Source: Pseudomonas sp. MYb185 (GTDB taxonomy: Bacteria > Pseudomonadota > Gammaproteobacteria > Pseudomonadales > Pseudomonadaceae). From it: a DNA stretch of 64,000 bases. A program made the translations under genes and the position numbers. The DNA lies in contig NZ_PCQD01000013.1 of NCBI RefSeq assembly GCF_002979975.1, positions 1 to 64,000 of the forward strand. Direction: 5' to 3'. The first letter of the stretch is position 1. Each line of letters opens with the position of its first letter. The notes under the pieces are model-generated. The model did no database searches. It saw nothing but the letters and a program-made list of their open reading frames with translations, and had not been told where the DNA came from. Of this stretch, positions 44,728-54,144 are shown piece by piece.

Positions 44728-44805
44728 ATCCGGCCTGCGACAGGACCGGGGTGTAGCACCCCGGTCCGCGTTCGGGCGCCACGCCTTCGGCATCTCTTCT
44801 TCGAA

Positions 44806-45432
44806 TCAGGCCCGCTTGATCGCCACCACGGAAAACATATGCCAGTGCTTGGTCCTGCCCAACGCAGTAGGGCCGTCCTCATCGCGCTCATCGAGCCTGA
44901 TGATATCGAAGCCATCAAACAGTCCATTTACCTGCTCCCTGGTCAAGGGTAGCGTCGGACTGCGATAACCCGTGGCCCAACTGTCTTTCATCCCCATGAA
45001 GTCACCGGCAAATACGCCTCCCTCCCCCAGGCTCGACCTGATGCTTGCCCAGGTCTTATCGAAGCGCTGGGGGTCGGCAAAGAACAGGCTGGAATTGGCC
45101 AGAACCAACCCGTTTTCCGGATAGGCAAATCGCTCGAAAGAGGCGTCGGATATCCTGACCCGGGGGTTGTTCTTGAAGCGCTGCTCGCAGATGGCAACCG
45201 CGTCGCGGTTGATATCGAAGCCATGAACGCAGTAGCCCAGCTCGGCAAGGTAGGCGATATCCGCCCCGGTCCCACAGCCACAATCGACCGCCACCCTGAG
45301 GGAGGATTGATTCATCCCCGCCGCCAGCTCCGTTCGTTGGGCATGCTTTCGGGCAAGCGCCTTTGCGTAATACTGGCACCATATATCGCTATCCTGGGTC
45401 TGTTCCAATCTCTCACCTATCGATGAATTCAT
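44806..45432 (-). CDS. SAM-dependent methyltransferase, unknown substrate
   Basis: A class I methyltransferase of about 208 residues with the SAM motif AVDCGCGTGADIAYLAELG and HGFDINRDAVAICE, plus LVLANSSLFF. It resembles small-molecule (tellurite/thiol-type) methyltransferases only generally. The start chosen (MNSSIGERL) overlaps the end of the Tai4-like gene by 20 nt, with AGG close to the ATG; an upstream in-frame start at 45462 is possible. Confidence 0.8.
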   Translation of the reverse strand: MNSSIGERLEQTQDSDIWCQYYAKALARKHAQRTELAAGMNQSSLRVAVDCGCGTGADIAYLAELGYCVHGFDINRDAVAICEQRFKNNPRVRISDASFERFAYPENGLVLANSSLFFADPQRFDKTWASIRSSLGEGGVFAGDFMGMKDSWATGYRSPTLPLTREQVNGLFDGFDIIRLDERDEDGPTALGRTKHWHMFSVVAIKRA

Positions 45433-45835
45433 CCTGGGCGCTGACCAATTGCCGGTATTCATCAAGATGATACACAGCGAGACAGCCAAGCAGCACATTC
45501 TCCCGTTCATCCTTTGTCAGCGTGGCGTGCTCCGCATAGGCCTTGCGTACAAACGCATCGATGACCTGATAGGGGTCATGCGTCACTTCCAGGGTGTCCT
45601 CATTCTGCCTGATCTGATGAGCTCCTCGCCCCATATGATGCAATGCCCCGCTCGCGGCTGCTATATCATCGCGGATAACCGAGGTCTCCGGCCAGGCGGC
45701 CATCAGGCAGCGGGCCAGGCCATAATCCGCCAAGGATTGCCGCGCAGAGACGAGGCCTTCATCGGCGGCGGCGGCGTTGCCACCCAGGAAGATGATCAGC
45801 GCTGCCACCAGGCTGGAACGGTAAAGTCTCTTCAC
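45413..45835 (-). CDS. Tai4-like type VI amidase immunity protein
   Basis: A 140-residue exported protein with a signal peptide (LYRSSLVAALIIFLGGNAAAA). Its mature part resembles Tai4 immunity proteins: SLADYGLARCLMAAW, DAFVRKAY and LLGCLAVYHLDEYRQLV, with paired Cys. Tai4 binds the periplasmic Tae4 amidase. The start is GTG at 45835, overlapping the PAAR stop as GTGA, so the two are co-translated. No Tae4 gene is present beside it. Confidence 0.7.
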   Translation of the reverse strand: MKRLYRSSLVAALIIFLGGNAAAADEGLVSARQSLADYGLARCLMAAWPETSVIRDDIAAASGALHHMGRGAHQIRQNEDTLEVTHDPYQVIDAFVRKAYAEHATLTKDERENVLLGCLAVYHLDEYRQLVSAQDEFIDR

Positions 45836-46164
45836 TTCAAGGCGAATGCAGCGGCAGCGAAACTGCCCAGGGAACCTGAGCCGGACTGGGCGCCAATATG
45901 CACGGTTCCCTCGGCCAGCAGCACGTTGGATCCCGCTGGACATCCACAGGCAATATAGTCACCGGCCCGGGCAGCAGGCCCCGCAGGCAGGACGATGGTT
46001 CTGGGGCCGACAGCGATGATTTCGCCGATACCCTTCTTGCAGGCGGGGCAGGTAGCCTTGTGCCCCACCGAACTCGCTACCAGACCGTCGAAGGTGATAC
46101 CTGGGTTTCCTTCGATAACAGAACCGCCAGTCGACGTTCTGGAACCTATTCCGATTTTCAACAT
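45832..46164 (-). CDS. PAAR domain protein (T6SS spike tip)
   Basis: A 110-residue PAAR-repeat protein that would cap a VgrG spike: GNPGITFDGLVASSVGHKATC, GIGEIIAVGPRTIVLPAGPAAR, GDYIACGCPAGSNVLLAEG. It has no C-terminal toxin domain. Start at MLKIGIGSR; a TTG start at 46185 with AGGA upstream is also open. Coupled to the Tai4-like gene. No other T6SS genes are in the window. Confidence 0.85.
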   Translation of the reverse strand: MLKIGIGSRTSTGGSVIEGNPGITFDGLVASSVGHKATCPACKKGIGEIIAVGPRTIVLPAGPAARAGDYIACGCPAGSNVLLAEGTVHIGAQSGSGSLGSFAAAAFALK

Positions 46165-46315
46165 GGACTGCCATCCGTCCTGCAACTTTTCCTGAAGTGA
46201 CGACGGATGCTAGAGAAGCCGGCGATATGAGCCAAGCGGCTCCTGTTCTATTTGTAGAGCAGGTCACGCAAGTGGCAGTCGGTTGGGCACCCGGGGGAGC
46301 CTGCAGGCACTGCAG

Positions 46316-46861
46316 TCACACCCTGAGCATCCCGCGAAAGCCCCTCGCGGCATAATAGGACTGCGCGCCATTGTGATACAGGAAAACCTGGTTATAGCGG
46401 CGATCGCAGAACAGCGCACCGCCAAGCCTGCGGATCCCAGGCGGCGTTGCCACCCAACTCGAGGTCTTGCTGTCGAAGCAGCCGAGTGTCTGCAGCATCC
46501 GATACTGCTCTTCCGTCAGGATCTCTATACCCATGGCCGCAGCGAGATCCGTAGCGCAGTTAGCCGGTTTGTGCGTCTTTCTGGCTTCCAGTGCTTCCCG
46601 GTCATAGCACAGGCTGCGGCGGCCTGTGGGACTTTCCGCAGAGCAGTCGACAAAGAGCAGCTCGCCGCTCTGTAGGTCGACACCGATTACATCAGGTTCA
46701 CCGCCGGTGTTTTCCATTTGCAGCAGGCAGCGCAGCTTGTGCGGCCTGGCTTCCAACCGGCTTTCGACATCTGCCCAGTCAATGTCTCTATGCCGGCTCA
46801 TATTGCCTGCAAAACGCGACCGCAAGGTCTCAAGCAATGCCGCTCGCTGCTGCGCATTCAT
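46316..46861 (-). CDS. DUF4256 family protein
   Basis: A 181-residue protein of the DUF4256 family (RFAGNMSRHRDIDWADVESRL; CYDREALEARKTHKP; GCFDSKTSSWVATPPGIR; ALFCDRRYNQVFLYHNGA). Cytosolic, function unknown. GAGGAGGAGG precedes the start. The 46862-47130 gap shows no gene apart from the probable promoter of the porin gene. Confidence 0.9.
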   Translation of the reverse strand: MNAQQRAALLETLRSRFAGNMSRHRDIDWADVESRLEARPHKLRCLLQMENTGGEPDVIGVDLQSGELLFVDCSAESPTGRRSLCYDREALEARKTHKPANCATDLAAAMGIEILTEEQYRMLQTLGCFDSKTSSWVATPPGIRRLGGALFCDRRYNQVFLYHNGAQSYYAARGFRGMLRV

Positions 46862-47130
46862 GGCTCAATCCTCCTCCTCTGATTCACCCGCATAGGTTTC
46901 GCCGCTGCAGCACAATACTGTAGCACCCGCCCGCTTTGCACCATCACCTCGCCACCACGCACCATTACGGCACACGAATCCGCTTCGCTAGTGCACCAAT
47001 AGCGCTTATTTCGCCAACAAAAACATGCAACCCCTTGAATAATAAAGATTAGTAAAACATGGCAAGCAAAATGCTATGAGACCCATGCCAACGCAACAGC
47101 ACCTGACATACATGCATGGGGAATCAACTG

Positions 47131-47856
47131 ATGATGAAGAAACTCGCAGCCGCCGTCGCCACGATCAGCACCGTCGGCTTTGCCAATCTGGGCCATACGG
47201 AAGAATTCGATACCGCCATCGGCAAACTGGATGCCAGCATGAACGTCACGCTGGCCACCGACTACATCTGGCGCGGCCAGTCCCAGACTGCCGGCGCGGG
47301 CGCCATCCAGGGCGGCCTGGATATCGGCCACGAGAGCGGTCTGTATATCGGTGCCTGGGCCTCCAATGTGGATTCGGACGCCTTCGATGGGGGAAGCATT
47401 GAAATCGATTACTATGCCGGCTTTGCCGGTGATATCACTGACGATATCAGCTATGACCTGCAGTGGGCGACCTACACCTATCCCAAGGGCGTCCGCGCCA
47501 CGGACGAGGTGCTGGCCAGCATCAACCTGTATGGTCTGACCCTGGGGGCCAAGTACGCCTACGAGTCGGACAGCGCCCTGTATACCTATATCGGTTACGG
47601 CTTCGCCCTGCCCGCCGATGTGAGCCTGGACCTGCACTTTGGCCGGACCGATACCAAGGACGCGCTGAACGAGCCCACCGATACCAAGGAAAAGTACAAT
47701 GACTGGGCAGTTACGCTGGGCAAGACCTTCCTGGACATCGACTGGGCACTGGCCTACACCGATACCAACCTGAAAGGCAGCACCTGTGCCGAGTGGTACG
47801 GCAAGAGCGGTTACTGCGACTCCAACTTCACCTTCTCAGCGTCCAAATCCTTCTGA
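47131..47856 (+). CDS. TorF-family putative porin (outer membrane)
   Basis: A 241-residue outer-membrane beta-barrel of the TIGR02001/TorF type: signal peptide (MMKKLAAAVATISTVGFANLGHT), then LDASMNVTLATDYIWRGQSQT, GLDIGHESGLYIGAWASNV, and a barrel ending in FSASKSF. Members are of unknown transport specificity. Either of two adjacent ATGs (47131 or 47134) could start it. A bidirectional terminator follows. Confidence 0.9.
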   Translation: MMKKLAAAVATISTVGFANLGHTEEFDTAIGKLDASMNVTLATDYIWRGQSQTAGAGAIQGGLDIGHESGLYIGAWASNVDSDAFDGGSIEIDYYAGFAGDITDDISYDLQWATYTYPKGVRATDEVLASINLYGLTLGAKYAYESDSALYTYIGYGFALPADVSLDLHFGRTDTKDALNEPTDTKEKYNDWAVTLGKTFLDIDWALAYTDTNLKGSTCAEWYGKSGYCDSNFTFSASKSF

Positions 47857-47865
47857 GTACCGCAG

Positions 47866-47883
47866 AGGCGCCTTCGGGCGCCT
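47866..47883. terminator. Bidirectional terminator between porin and NTF2-like genes
   Basis: AGGCGCC-TTCG-GGCGCCT, a 7-bp stem with a stable UUCG-type tetraloop in the tail-to-tail gap, followed by ATTTCT on the plus strand. It slightly overlaps the stop of the convergent gene. Confidence 0.75.
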
Positions 47884-48280
47884 ATTTCTCGAACAGCCCC
47901 ATCCGGTGCTGCAGATAGGTATCCAGGAACTCCCATACCGCGATGATCTTGCCGTCACGACACTGGAAACGGAACAGATATTCGTTGCGGTAATCCCGAT
48001 CGTCAGGGGTTCTGGCAGTGAGCCGGAAATGTGCCACCACATCATCCTGCTCCGCGATCAGAGCGTGCAATTCAATAGCGATGGTGTCGAATCGAAAGAG
48101 ATGACTGCCCTTGCCCATCATCTCCAGCACGGCAGGAATACCGGTAAAAGGCCCACCAAAGGGATGAGCTGGGGGCAGATGCCATTGGATATCAGCAGCA
48201 AAGTAGTCGGTTATCGGGGTGTCGTTCCTGCCCGCCACGGAATCGAAGTATTGCCTGATCAGATCCTTGCCCGAATGCAT
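47882..48280 (-). CDS. NTF2-like / SnoaL-like protein
   Basis: A 132-residue NTF2-fold protein (MHSGKDLIRQYFDSVAGRN; IQWHLPPAHPFGGPFTG; NEYLFRFQCRDGKIIAVWEFLDT). The family includes isomerases, polyketide cyclases and many unknowns; no specific assignment is possible. Confidence 0.85.
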   Translation of the reverse strand: MHSGKDLIRQYFDSVAGRNDTPITDYFAADIQWHLPPAHPFGGPFTGIPAVLEMMGKGSHLFRFDTIAIELHALIAEQDDVVAHFRLTARTPDDRDYRNEYLFRFQCRDGKIIAVWEFLDTYLQHRMGLFEK

Positions 48281-48383
48281 ATCGCGAGTTCTCCACAGCT
48301 GGCCGTCGATGGTGCGTAGATACCCACCCTAGCTCAGCCATGATATGGCGCGCCTCGTCCATACGGATCAGGTTATATTGCCG

Positions 48384-49025
48384 TCATGCCTCCAGCGCGC
48401 AGACGCGCAGCGCCTCGACATCCCCCGACACGATCACCGACAGGTGGCGCGTGATCTTCTCCACCGGCCAGTCCCACCAGGCGATGGCTTGCAGTATCTC
48501 GATGGTCTCGGGTGAGAAGCGCGGTTTGACCGGCCTGGCGGGGTTACCACCGACCACGGTATAGGGCGGTACATCGCTGACCACGACCGCCCGTGACGAC
48601 ACGATAGCGCCATTGCCGATGTTCACGCCCGGCATGATCAAGGCGTCATAACCAATCCACACATCATTCCCCACCACCGTATCGCCCTTGTAGGGAAGTT
48701 CGTCCAGGCGCGGCATGACCTGCTCCCAGCCATTACCGAAAATCTGGAATGGATAGGTGGAGATACCGGACAGCTTGTGGTTGGCGCCGTTCATGATGAA
48801 CTTCGCGCCCCGCGCGATCGCACAGAACTTGCCGATGATCAGCTTGTCGCCGATAAACGGGTAGTGATAGAGAACGTTGCGCTCGAAGTTTTCCGAGTCC
48901 TCCGGATCATCGTAATAACTGTAGTCACCCACGATGATGTTCGGGCTCTTCACCGTGTTCCTGATAAAGCACACCTGGGGAAATCCCTCCATCGGGTGTG
49001 TGGTCGTCGGCTTCGGTCCGTGCAT
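48384..49025 (-). CDS. Vat-type xenobiotic O-acetyltransferase (streptogramin A acetyltransferase-like)
   Basis: A 213-residue left-handed beta-helix acetyltransferase. The N-terminal region ([49 protein letters not shown]) and [19 protein letters not shown] match Vat streptogramin A acetyltransferases closely. The catalytic His lies in GANH. Trimeric in the family, uses acetyl-CoA. No mobile-element signature is near, so it looks like an intrinsic chromosomal gene. The 49026-49245 gap shows no gene. Confidence 0.88.
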   Translation of the reverse strand: MHGPKPTTTHPMEGFPQVCFIRNTVKSPNIIVGDYSYYDDPEDSENFERNVLYHYPFIGDKLIIGKFCAIARGAKFIMNGANHKLSGISTYPFQIFGNGWEQVMPRLDELPYKGDTVVGNDVWIGYDALIMPGVNIGNGAIVSSRAVVVSDVPPYTVVGGNPARPVKPRFSPETIEILQAIAWWDWPVEKITRHLSVIVSGDVEALRVCALEA

Positions 49026-49245
49026 CGTTTCCTCCGGTTCAGGTGGGGATCAGCCCGCGCTTGGCGCTCCCTGCGGGTGAGATACCATCTTCAGCTCATA
49101 GCGTGGCTCAGCATCGTCTGATGATAGCGCCAATCGCAGAGCTGCGGGGCTGGCCAGCATCGGTAATGGAAGGGAAAATACAGTGGACTTGAGCGGGGAG
49201 CGCGGTACAGCATAGACCTCAGAGCCACCGACAAAGGATCGCCGC

Positions 49246-50460
49246 GTGTCCAGGAAAACCAGCCCCGCTGAGAATTACTGCATCGCACTGCAGCCCATCT
49301 GTGACACCCAATGGCAGCATGTGGCCGATGAGATGCTCTATCGCCACAACCAGCAAAGCGACTACGCCCAGATCGATTGTGGCCTGACTGCCACCGTGCG
49401 CGCCTGCAACACCGCCTTCTACGAGATCGGCCTGGAAGCCCTGGTCGGGCAGCGCACCCTGTTCTTCAATGCACCCCGCGACTGGTTGATGAGCCCGGAA
49501 CTGCTGCCGCCCTGCAGTGAGCAGATCGTCATCGAAGTGCTGGAATCGGTCGAGGTCGACCAGGCCATCATCAAGGCGCTGCAACAACTGCGTGAACAGG
49601 GTTACCGCCTGGCCCTGGACGATTTCGTCCTGACTCCGGAAACGCGCCCGTTACTGGAGCTGGCCGACATCATCAAGGTGGACATGCTGCAACCGCTGGA
49701 TGAAGCCAGTATCGAGCTGTACCACCAGCACAACCTGCAGTTGCTGGCGGAAAAGGTCGAAGACACCGAGACCTTCGAGCGCTGCCAGGCGCTCGGCTTC
49801 ACCCTGTTCCAGGGTTATTTCTATGCACGGCCGGAGGTGCATGCTCTCTCGGCCCGTCAACGCGGCAGCAACCATGCCGCCCATATCCACCTACTCAACG
49901 CCCTGTACAGCAAAACCCCGGACTTCCAGCGGCTGGCCTACCTGCTGGTGCAGGACCCGGAGTTATGCGTCGCGCTGATAAGACAGGCCAATTCCGCCGC
50001 CCATCGCCGCACCAGGGAAATCTCCAGCATCCACCAGGCGCTACTCATGCTCGGCATGCAGCGCCTGCAGCAACTGGTCACCACCCTCATGCTGGCCAGA
50101 AACGGCCCAGCCAGCCTGTTGATGCTGCCGCAGCTGCTGACCCGCGCCGCCATGTGCGAGTCACTGGCCCGGCAGTTCAGCAGAGCAGCTCCGGATGAAG
50201 CCTTCACCGTCGGCATCTTCTCGCTCATGCACGTGATGCTGGGAAAGAAGCGCGAGCAACTACTCGACAGCCTGCCACTCAGCCGCGACATCAAGCAGGC
50301 GGTCCGTCACGGCGAGGGAGAGCTGGGCCGCCTGCTGCGACTGGTGATCGCCCATGAACAGGGCAGGCTCGAGCAGGCATCCAGTGAACTGATGGAGCAG
50401 ATCAACCGCATCTACCTGCAGTCGCATAGCTGGGCTACGGCTCAACTGCAGGGGGTCTAG
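49246..50460 (+). CDS. EAL/HDOD signalling protein (YuxH-like)
   Basis: A 404-residue protein with an N-terminal EAL-like domain (residues about 10-200) and a C-terminal HDOD domain (about 200-400; AYLLVQDPELCVALIRQANSA). The EAL motif itself reads DEMLYR. IEVLES, LALDDF, IKVD and GFTLFQGYFYARP are kept, but the metal-binding set looks incomplete. A c-di-GMP-binding or regulatory role is more likely than hydrolysis. GTG start at 49246 with AAAGGA upstream. Confidence 0.88.
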   Translation: MSRKTSPAENYCIALQPICDTQWQHVADEMLYRHNQQSDYAQIDCGLTATVRACNTAFYEIGLEALVGQRTLFFNAPRDWLMSPELLPPCSEQIVIEVLESVEVDQAIIKALQQLREQGYRLALDDFVLTPETRPLLELADIIKVDMLQPLDEASIELYHQHNLQLLAEKVEDTETFERCQALGFTLFQGYFYARPEVHALSARQRGSNHAAHIHLLNALYSKTPDFQRLAYLLVQDPELCVALIRQANSAAHRRTREISSIHQALLMLGMQRLQQLVTTLMLARNGPASLLMLPQLLTRAAMCESLARQFSRAAPDEAFTVGIFSLMHVMLGKKREQLLDSLPLSRDIKQAVRHGEGELGRLLRLVIAHEQGRLEQASSELMEQINRIYLQSHSWATAQLQGV

Positions 50461-50461
50461 C

Positions 50462-50926
50462 TCACCCGGACAGGCTGCGCCCCTCCACCACCGAATGGAT
50501 ATGAGAGCAGGTTTCGACGATGCGCCAACCAGCCTCGGTCAGCCGATAGCGATCTTCATACAACCCACCGAGCTGGCGGGTGATACCACTCTGCGCCTCC
50601 AGATTGAAGTAGTACAGCGCCCAGCGGCCACGCGCTTCGGTTGCCGACTCCAGGATGATTTCCGGATTGCTGCCGTGATGCAGATCGATGACATTGGGCT
50701 GACAAGCCAGACGTGTATACAGCTCGATGAAACTGTCGCGATCATGGAACACACCCAACTCGCCATAATCGATCCGTATCGGTCCCAGGGCGAAGCACTC
50801 GCGAATATCCTCCACCGCCTTGCGATCACACGCGTTCAGGTATCGGTGCTTGAGCTGGCGAATCTGTTCCAGCGCTTCGAGTTGCTGCAGGCGTTGTTCG
50901 ATGGTCAGTGTGTCTGTGGACTGCAT
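50462..50926 (-). CDS. SnoaL-like / NTF2-fold protein
   Basis: A 154-residue NTF2-fold protein (EQIRQLKHRYLNACDRK; IDYGELGVFHDRDSFIELY; SGITRQLGGLYEDRYRLTEAGWRIV), similar to SnoaL_4 proteins of steroid or aromatic catabolism. AGGAGAATATAATC precedes the ATG. It follows the SDR gene by 16 nt, so the two probably act in one pathway. Confidence 0.86.
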   Translation of the reverse strand: MQSTDTLTIEQRLQQLEALEQIRQLKHRYLNACDRKAVEDIRECFALGPIRIDYGELGVFHDRDSFIELYTRLACQPNVIDLHHGSNPEIILESATEARGRWALYYFNLEAQSGITRQLGGLYEDRYRLTEAGWRIVETCSHIHSVVEGRSLSG

Positions 50927-50942
50927 GATTATATTCTCCTGA

Positions 50943-51824
50943 TCAGCCGACCCGCACCGGATGCACCGGTACCGGCCCACCCAGCTGTTGACGCAGTGAG
51001 GCCGGCTGGCGTTGATCGGCATCGACGATACCGTAGCGCACCGCCTGTTCGGCACTGATCAGGGTCTGCCCACTCAGTTGCGCCAGCGCCGGGTCATTCA
51101 GCAAAGCGTGAATCACCCGGCCATTGAATTCAGGTGTTTCCGCCTGGGCCAGGAAAGCCGAGTAATCCACACCACTGGCGGCGCCAACCAGGGCACTGCG
51201 CTCGGTATGCTGCAACCCCAGCCAGAGAGACAGGGCTGCGACGCCGGTGCCTTCCAGGTCCACCGCCATGTCCGCCGCCAGCTTGTCGCAACCGGCCTTC
51301 TGGGCGCCATAGGCCGGGCCGTGCATATAGCAATTGGCGCCGTAGGAAGAAATGAAGGCAATCAGACCGCGCGTGGATTTCAGCAACAGCGGGACGGCGT
51401 AATAGCTGGCGACATACGCCGAACGCAACCCCACGTCGAGCATATCCGCCATATCCAGGTCCTTCTCCCAGAACGGCCCGGGCGCGACCAACTGGCGATG
51501 CAGAAAGGTGGCGTTGTTGACCAGCAGATCGAGCCGCCCCTGTTCCGCTTCAACCCGTTCGAACAGCCTGGCGACCTGGGCATCATCGGCATGATCGCAG
51601 CCGACCGGAATACCACAGCCGCCGGCTGCGCTGACCAGTTGCGCCGTTTCCTCCAGATTGCCCCCGAGCACCTGGCCATTGACCTGCTCCTGGCCCTGAC
51701 CACTGAGCGTCCGCCCAGTGAGATAAACCGTCATCCCGGCGCTGCCCAGCGCTATCGCAATGCCCCTGCCCACACCCCGGCTGGCCCCGGTTACCACAGC
51801 GATACCAGGCTGTATCGATACCAT
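50943..51824 (-). CDS. Short-chain dehydrogenase/reductase
   Basis: A 293-residue classical SDR: NAD(P) motif VVTGASRGVGRG (12-20), NNAT at 103-106, and the catalytic residues Ser159/160 (ISSYG), Tyr172 and Lys176 (AYGAQKAG). A C-terminal extension of about 40 residues is beyond the usual 250. Paired with the downstream SnoaL-like gene. Substrate unknown. Confidence 0.9.
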   Translation of the reverse strand: MVSIQPGIAVVTGASRGVGRGIAIALGSAGMTVYLTGRTLSGQGQEQVNGQVLGGNLEETAQLVSAAGGCGIPVGCDHADDAQVARLFERVEAEQGRLDLLVNNATFLHRQLVAPGPFWEKDLDMADMLDVGLRSAYVASYYAVPLLLKSTRGLIAFISSYGANCYMHGPAYGAQKAGCDKLAADMAVDLEGTGVAALSLWLGLQHTERSALVGAASGVDYSAFLAQAETPEFNGRVIHALLNDPALAQLSGQTLISAEQAVRYGIVDADQRQPASLRQQLGGPVPVHPVRVG

Positions 51825-51968
51825 GAAGCTGCTCCTGCAAAGAGTTCAGCCTTCTTTCTATGGCCTGAGGGCAGTGCTGGCATCGTCTGTCTGGACGACT
51901 GCGGATGGATTGTGTCGAGAACCCCTGCGCCATTTCGTGATGTACGGCCAAATGCAATTATTGCTATA

Positions 51969-51987
51969 GATAATCACTAGCATTAGC
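51969..51987 (+). promoter_or_regulatory. Fur box upstream of the siderophore receptor operon
   Basis: GATAATCACTAGCATTAGC matches the 19-bp Fur consensus at 14 positions. It is 25 nt before the receptor start, the expected place for iron repression of the receptor-DUF3649-PepSY-DUF3325 operon. Confidence 0.8.
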
Positions 51988-52012
51988 ATTCATAAAACAA
52001 AGGACAACCTGA

Positions 52013-54144
52013 ATGCACAATTCCCAACGCGATGCTCACCTCCCTCTTCCTATACCCCTGCGCGCCAGCCTGGCGATCATCGGCTGTCTGTCAGCCCTCC
52101 CGGTATTCGCTCAGTCATCGGCTGTCGAGCTACCGGACGATGTGATCGTCGGTAGTGAGGTGGAGTCGCCCGAGGGTCCCGTCCAGGGCTACACTGCGAC
52201 GCGCTCAGCCACCGCCACCAAGACCGACACGGCCATCACCGAAACGCCAAGGTCGATCAGTATCGTCACCGCTGACCGCATGCGGGACCAGGGCGTGCAG
52301 ACGGTACAGGATGCCCTGCGGTATGTTGCCGGCGTGCGCGGCGAGGCTTACGGGCTGGATGCCCGGGGTGACGCGGCGCTGGTCCGCGGCAGCATGCCGG
52401 CCTTGTTCCTGGATGGCCTGCAGCAGGCCTTTGGCAGCTATACCAACACCCGCCCCGACCCATTTGCTCTGGAACGTATCGAAGTCCTCAAGGGCCCCGC
52501 CTCGATGCTCTACGGCCAGAGCCCGGTGGGCGGGCTGGTGAACATGGTGAGCAAGCGCCCTCTGGCTACCCAACAGACCGAGCTGCAGCTGCAGTACGGC
52601 AGCCACGATCGCAAGCAGATCGCCATCGACAGCACCGGTCCGCTGACCGCGGATGGCAATTGGCTGTATCGCATCGTGGCCATCGCCCGCGACAGCGGCA
52701 CCCAGGTCGATCATGTCGACGATGACCGCCTGCTGCTGATGCCCTCGATCACCTGGCAGCCGACCGACAACTTCCAGTGGACCCTGCTCGCCAACATCCA
52801 GCGGGATGACAGCGGCTCCACATCGCAGTTCCTGCCCCACACCGGCACCCTGCTCGGTGCCCCCTATGGACGCTTCGATACCGATCTGTTCGTCAGCGAA
52901 CCGGGCTTCGATGAATACAACACCGAGCAGTTGGCCCTGACTTCCATGCTGACCTGGCGCCCGAACGATACCTGGACCCTGCGCCAGAACCTGCGCTATC
53001 AGGAAAGCGAGGTCAGCTATCAGCAGATCTATGGCTGGCCACCGGTACTGGCAGCGGACAATCGCACACTCGACCGGATCTATTACGTAGCCAAGCCCAA
53101 GGTGGACGTCTGGATCGCCGATCAGAATGGCCAGGCCCAGTTCGATACCGGCTCACTCCAGCACACCCTGCTGGTCGGTGCCGACTACCAGCACGCCGTG
53201 ACCAACCGCGACCAGGCCGGCGCCCGGCCACGCCGCTGGACCTGTACAACCCGGTGTACGGCACCTTCGATCCATCCATCATCAGCCTGACCGCCGACCC
53301 GGAGCAGACCGTGGCCCAGCGCGGCCTGTACCTGCAGGACCAGATCCGCTATCAGCGTTGGCTGTTGACCCTGGGCCTGCGCAAGGACTGGGCCGACAAC
53401 CGCACCGAAGGCGGCACCCGGCAGAAGGACGACGCCGTCACCAGCCATGTTGGGCTGACCTATCTGCTGGATAATGGCCTGGCGCCCTATATCAGCTACA
53501 GCGAATCCTTCCAGCCGGTCATCGGCTTGAATGCCCTGACCAACCAGCCCTACAAGCCGATGGAAGGCGAGCAATGGGAGCTCGGTATCAAGTATCAACC
53601 CCCGGCCAGCCGCAGCCTGTATACCGCCGCGCTATTCGATCTGCGCGAGCAGAACCGCCGCATGCCGGACCCGGAGAATCCGATCAACACCATCCAGACT
53701 GGCGAAACCAGGGCCCAGGGCGTCGAGCTGGAAGCCCTGGCTACCCTGTCCCCCAACTGGGATCTGATCGCCACCTACACCTACACGGACACCGAGGTGG
53801 TAGAAGGCTCCGCAGCTGAAGAAGGTCACCGTCTGGCAAGCACACCGGAACACATGGCCTCGCTGTGGAGCCAGCATCGCTTCGCACTGTTCGGCATACC
53901 CGGCTTCAGCGTCGGCGCTGGCGTGCGTTACGTCGGTGCCAGCTGGGACGGCACCGACAGCCTGAAAACACCCTCGACCACGCTGTTCGATGCCATGCTC
54001 GGCTACAGTCGGCAGAACTGGACACTCGCCCTCAATGCCACCAACCTCGAGGACGAAACCTACTACACCACCTGCCTGGCACGGGGCGACTGCTTTATCG
54101 GCAATCGCCGAACCCTGGTCGGCTCGCTCAGCTATACGTTCTGA
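52013..54144 (+). pseudogene. TonB-dependent siderophore receptor, frameshifted
   Basis: Together two overlapping frames encode a receptor of about 710 residues: signal peptide (ending VFA), plug domain (ETPRSISIVTADRMRDQGVQ; LERIEVLKGPASMLYG) and a barrel ending in LVGSLSYTF. The first frame ends at 53290; the correct frame resumes near 53220-53250, where TPLDLYNPVYGTFD appears in the shifted frame within GC-rich sequence. This is one lost base (or two gained). Both halves are otherwise intact, so it is either a recent mutation, a phase-variation event or a sequencing error. AGGA precedes the ATG. Ferric-siderophore uptake of the FhuE/FoxA type is likely. Confidence 0.85.
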
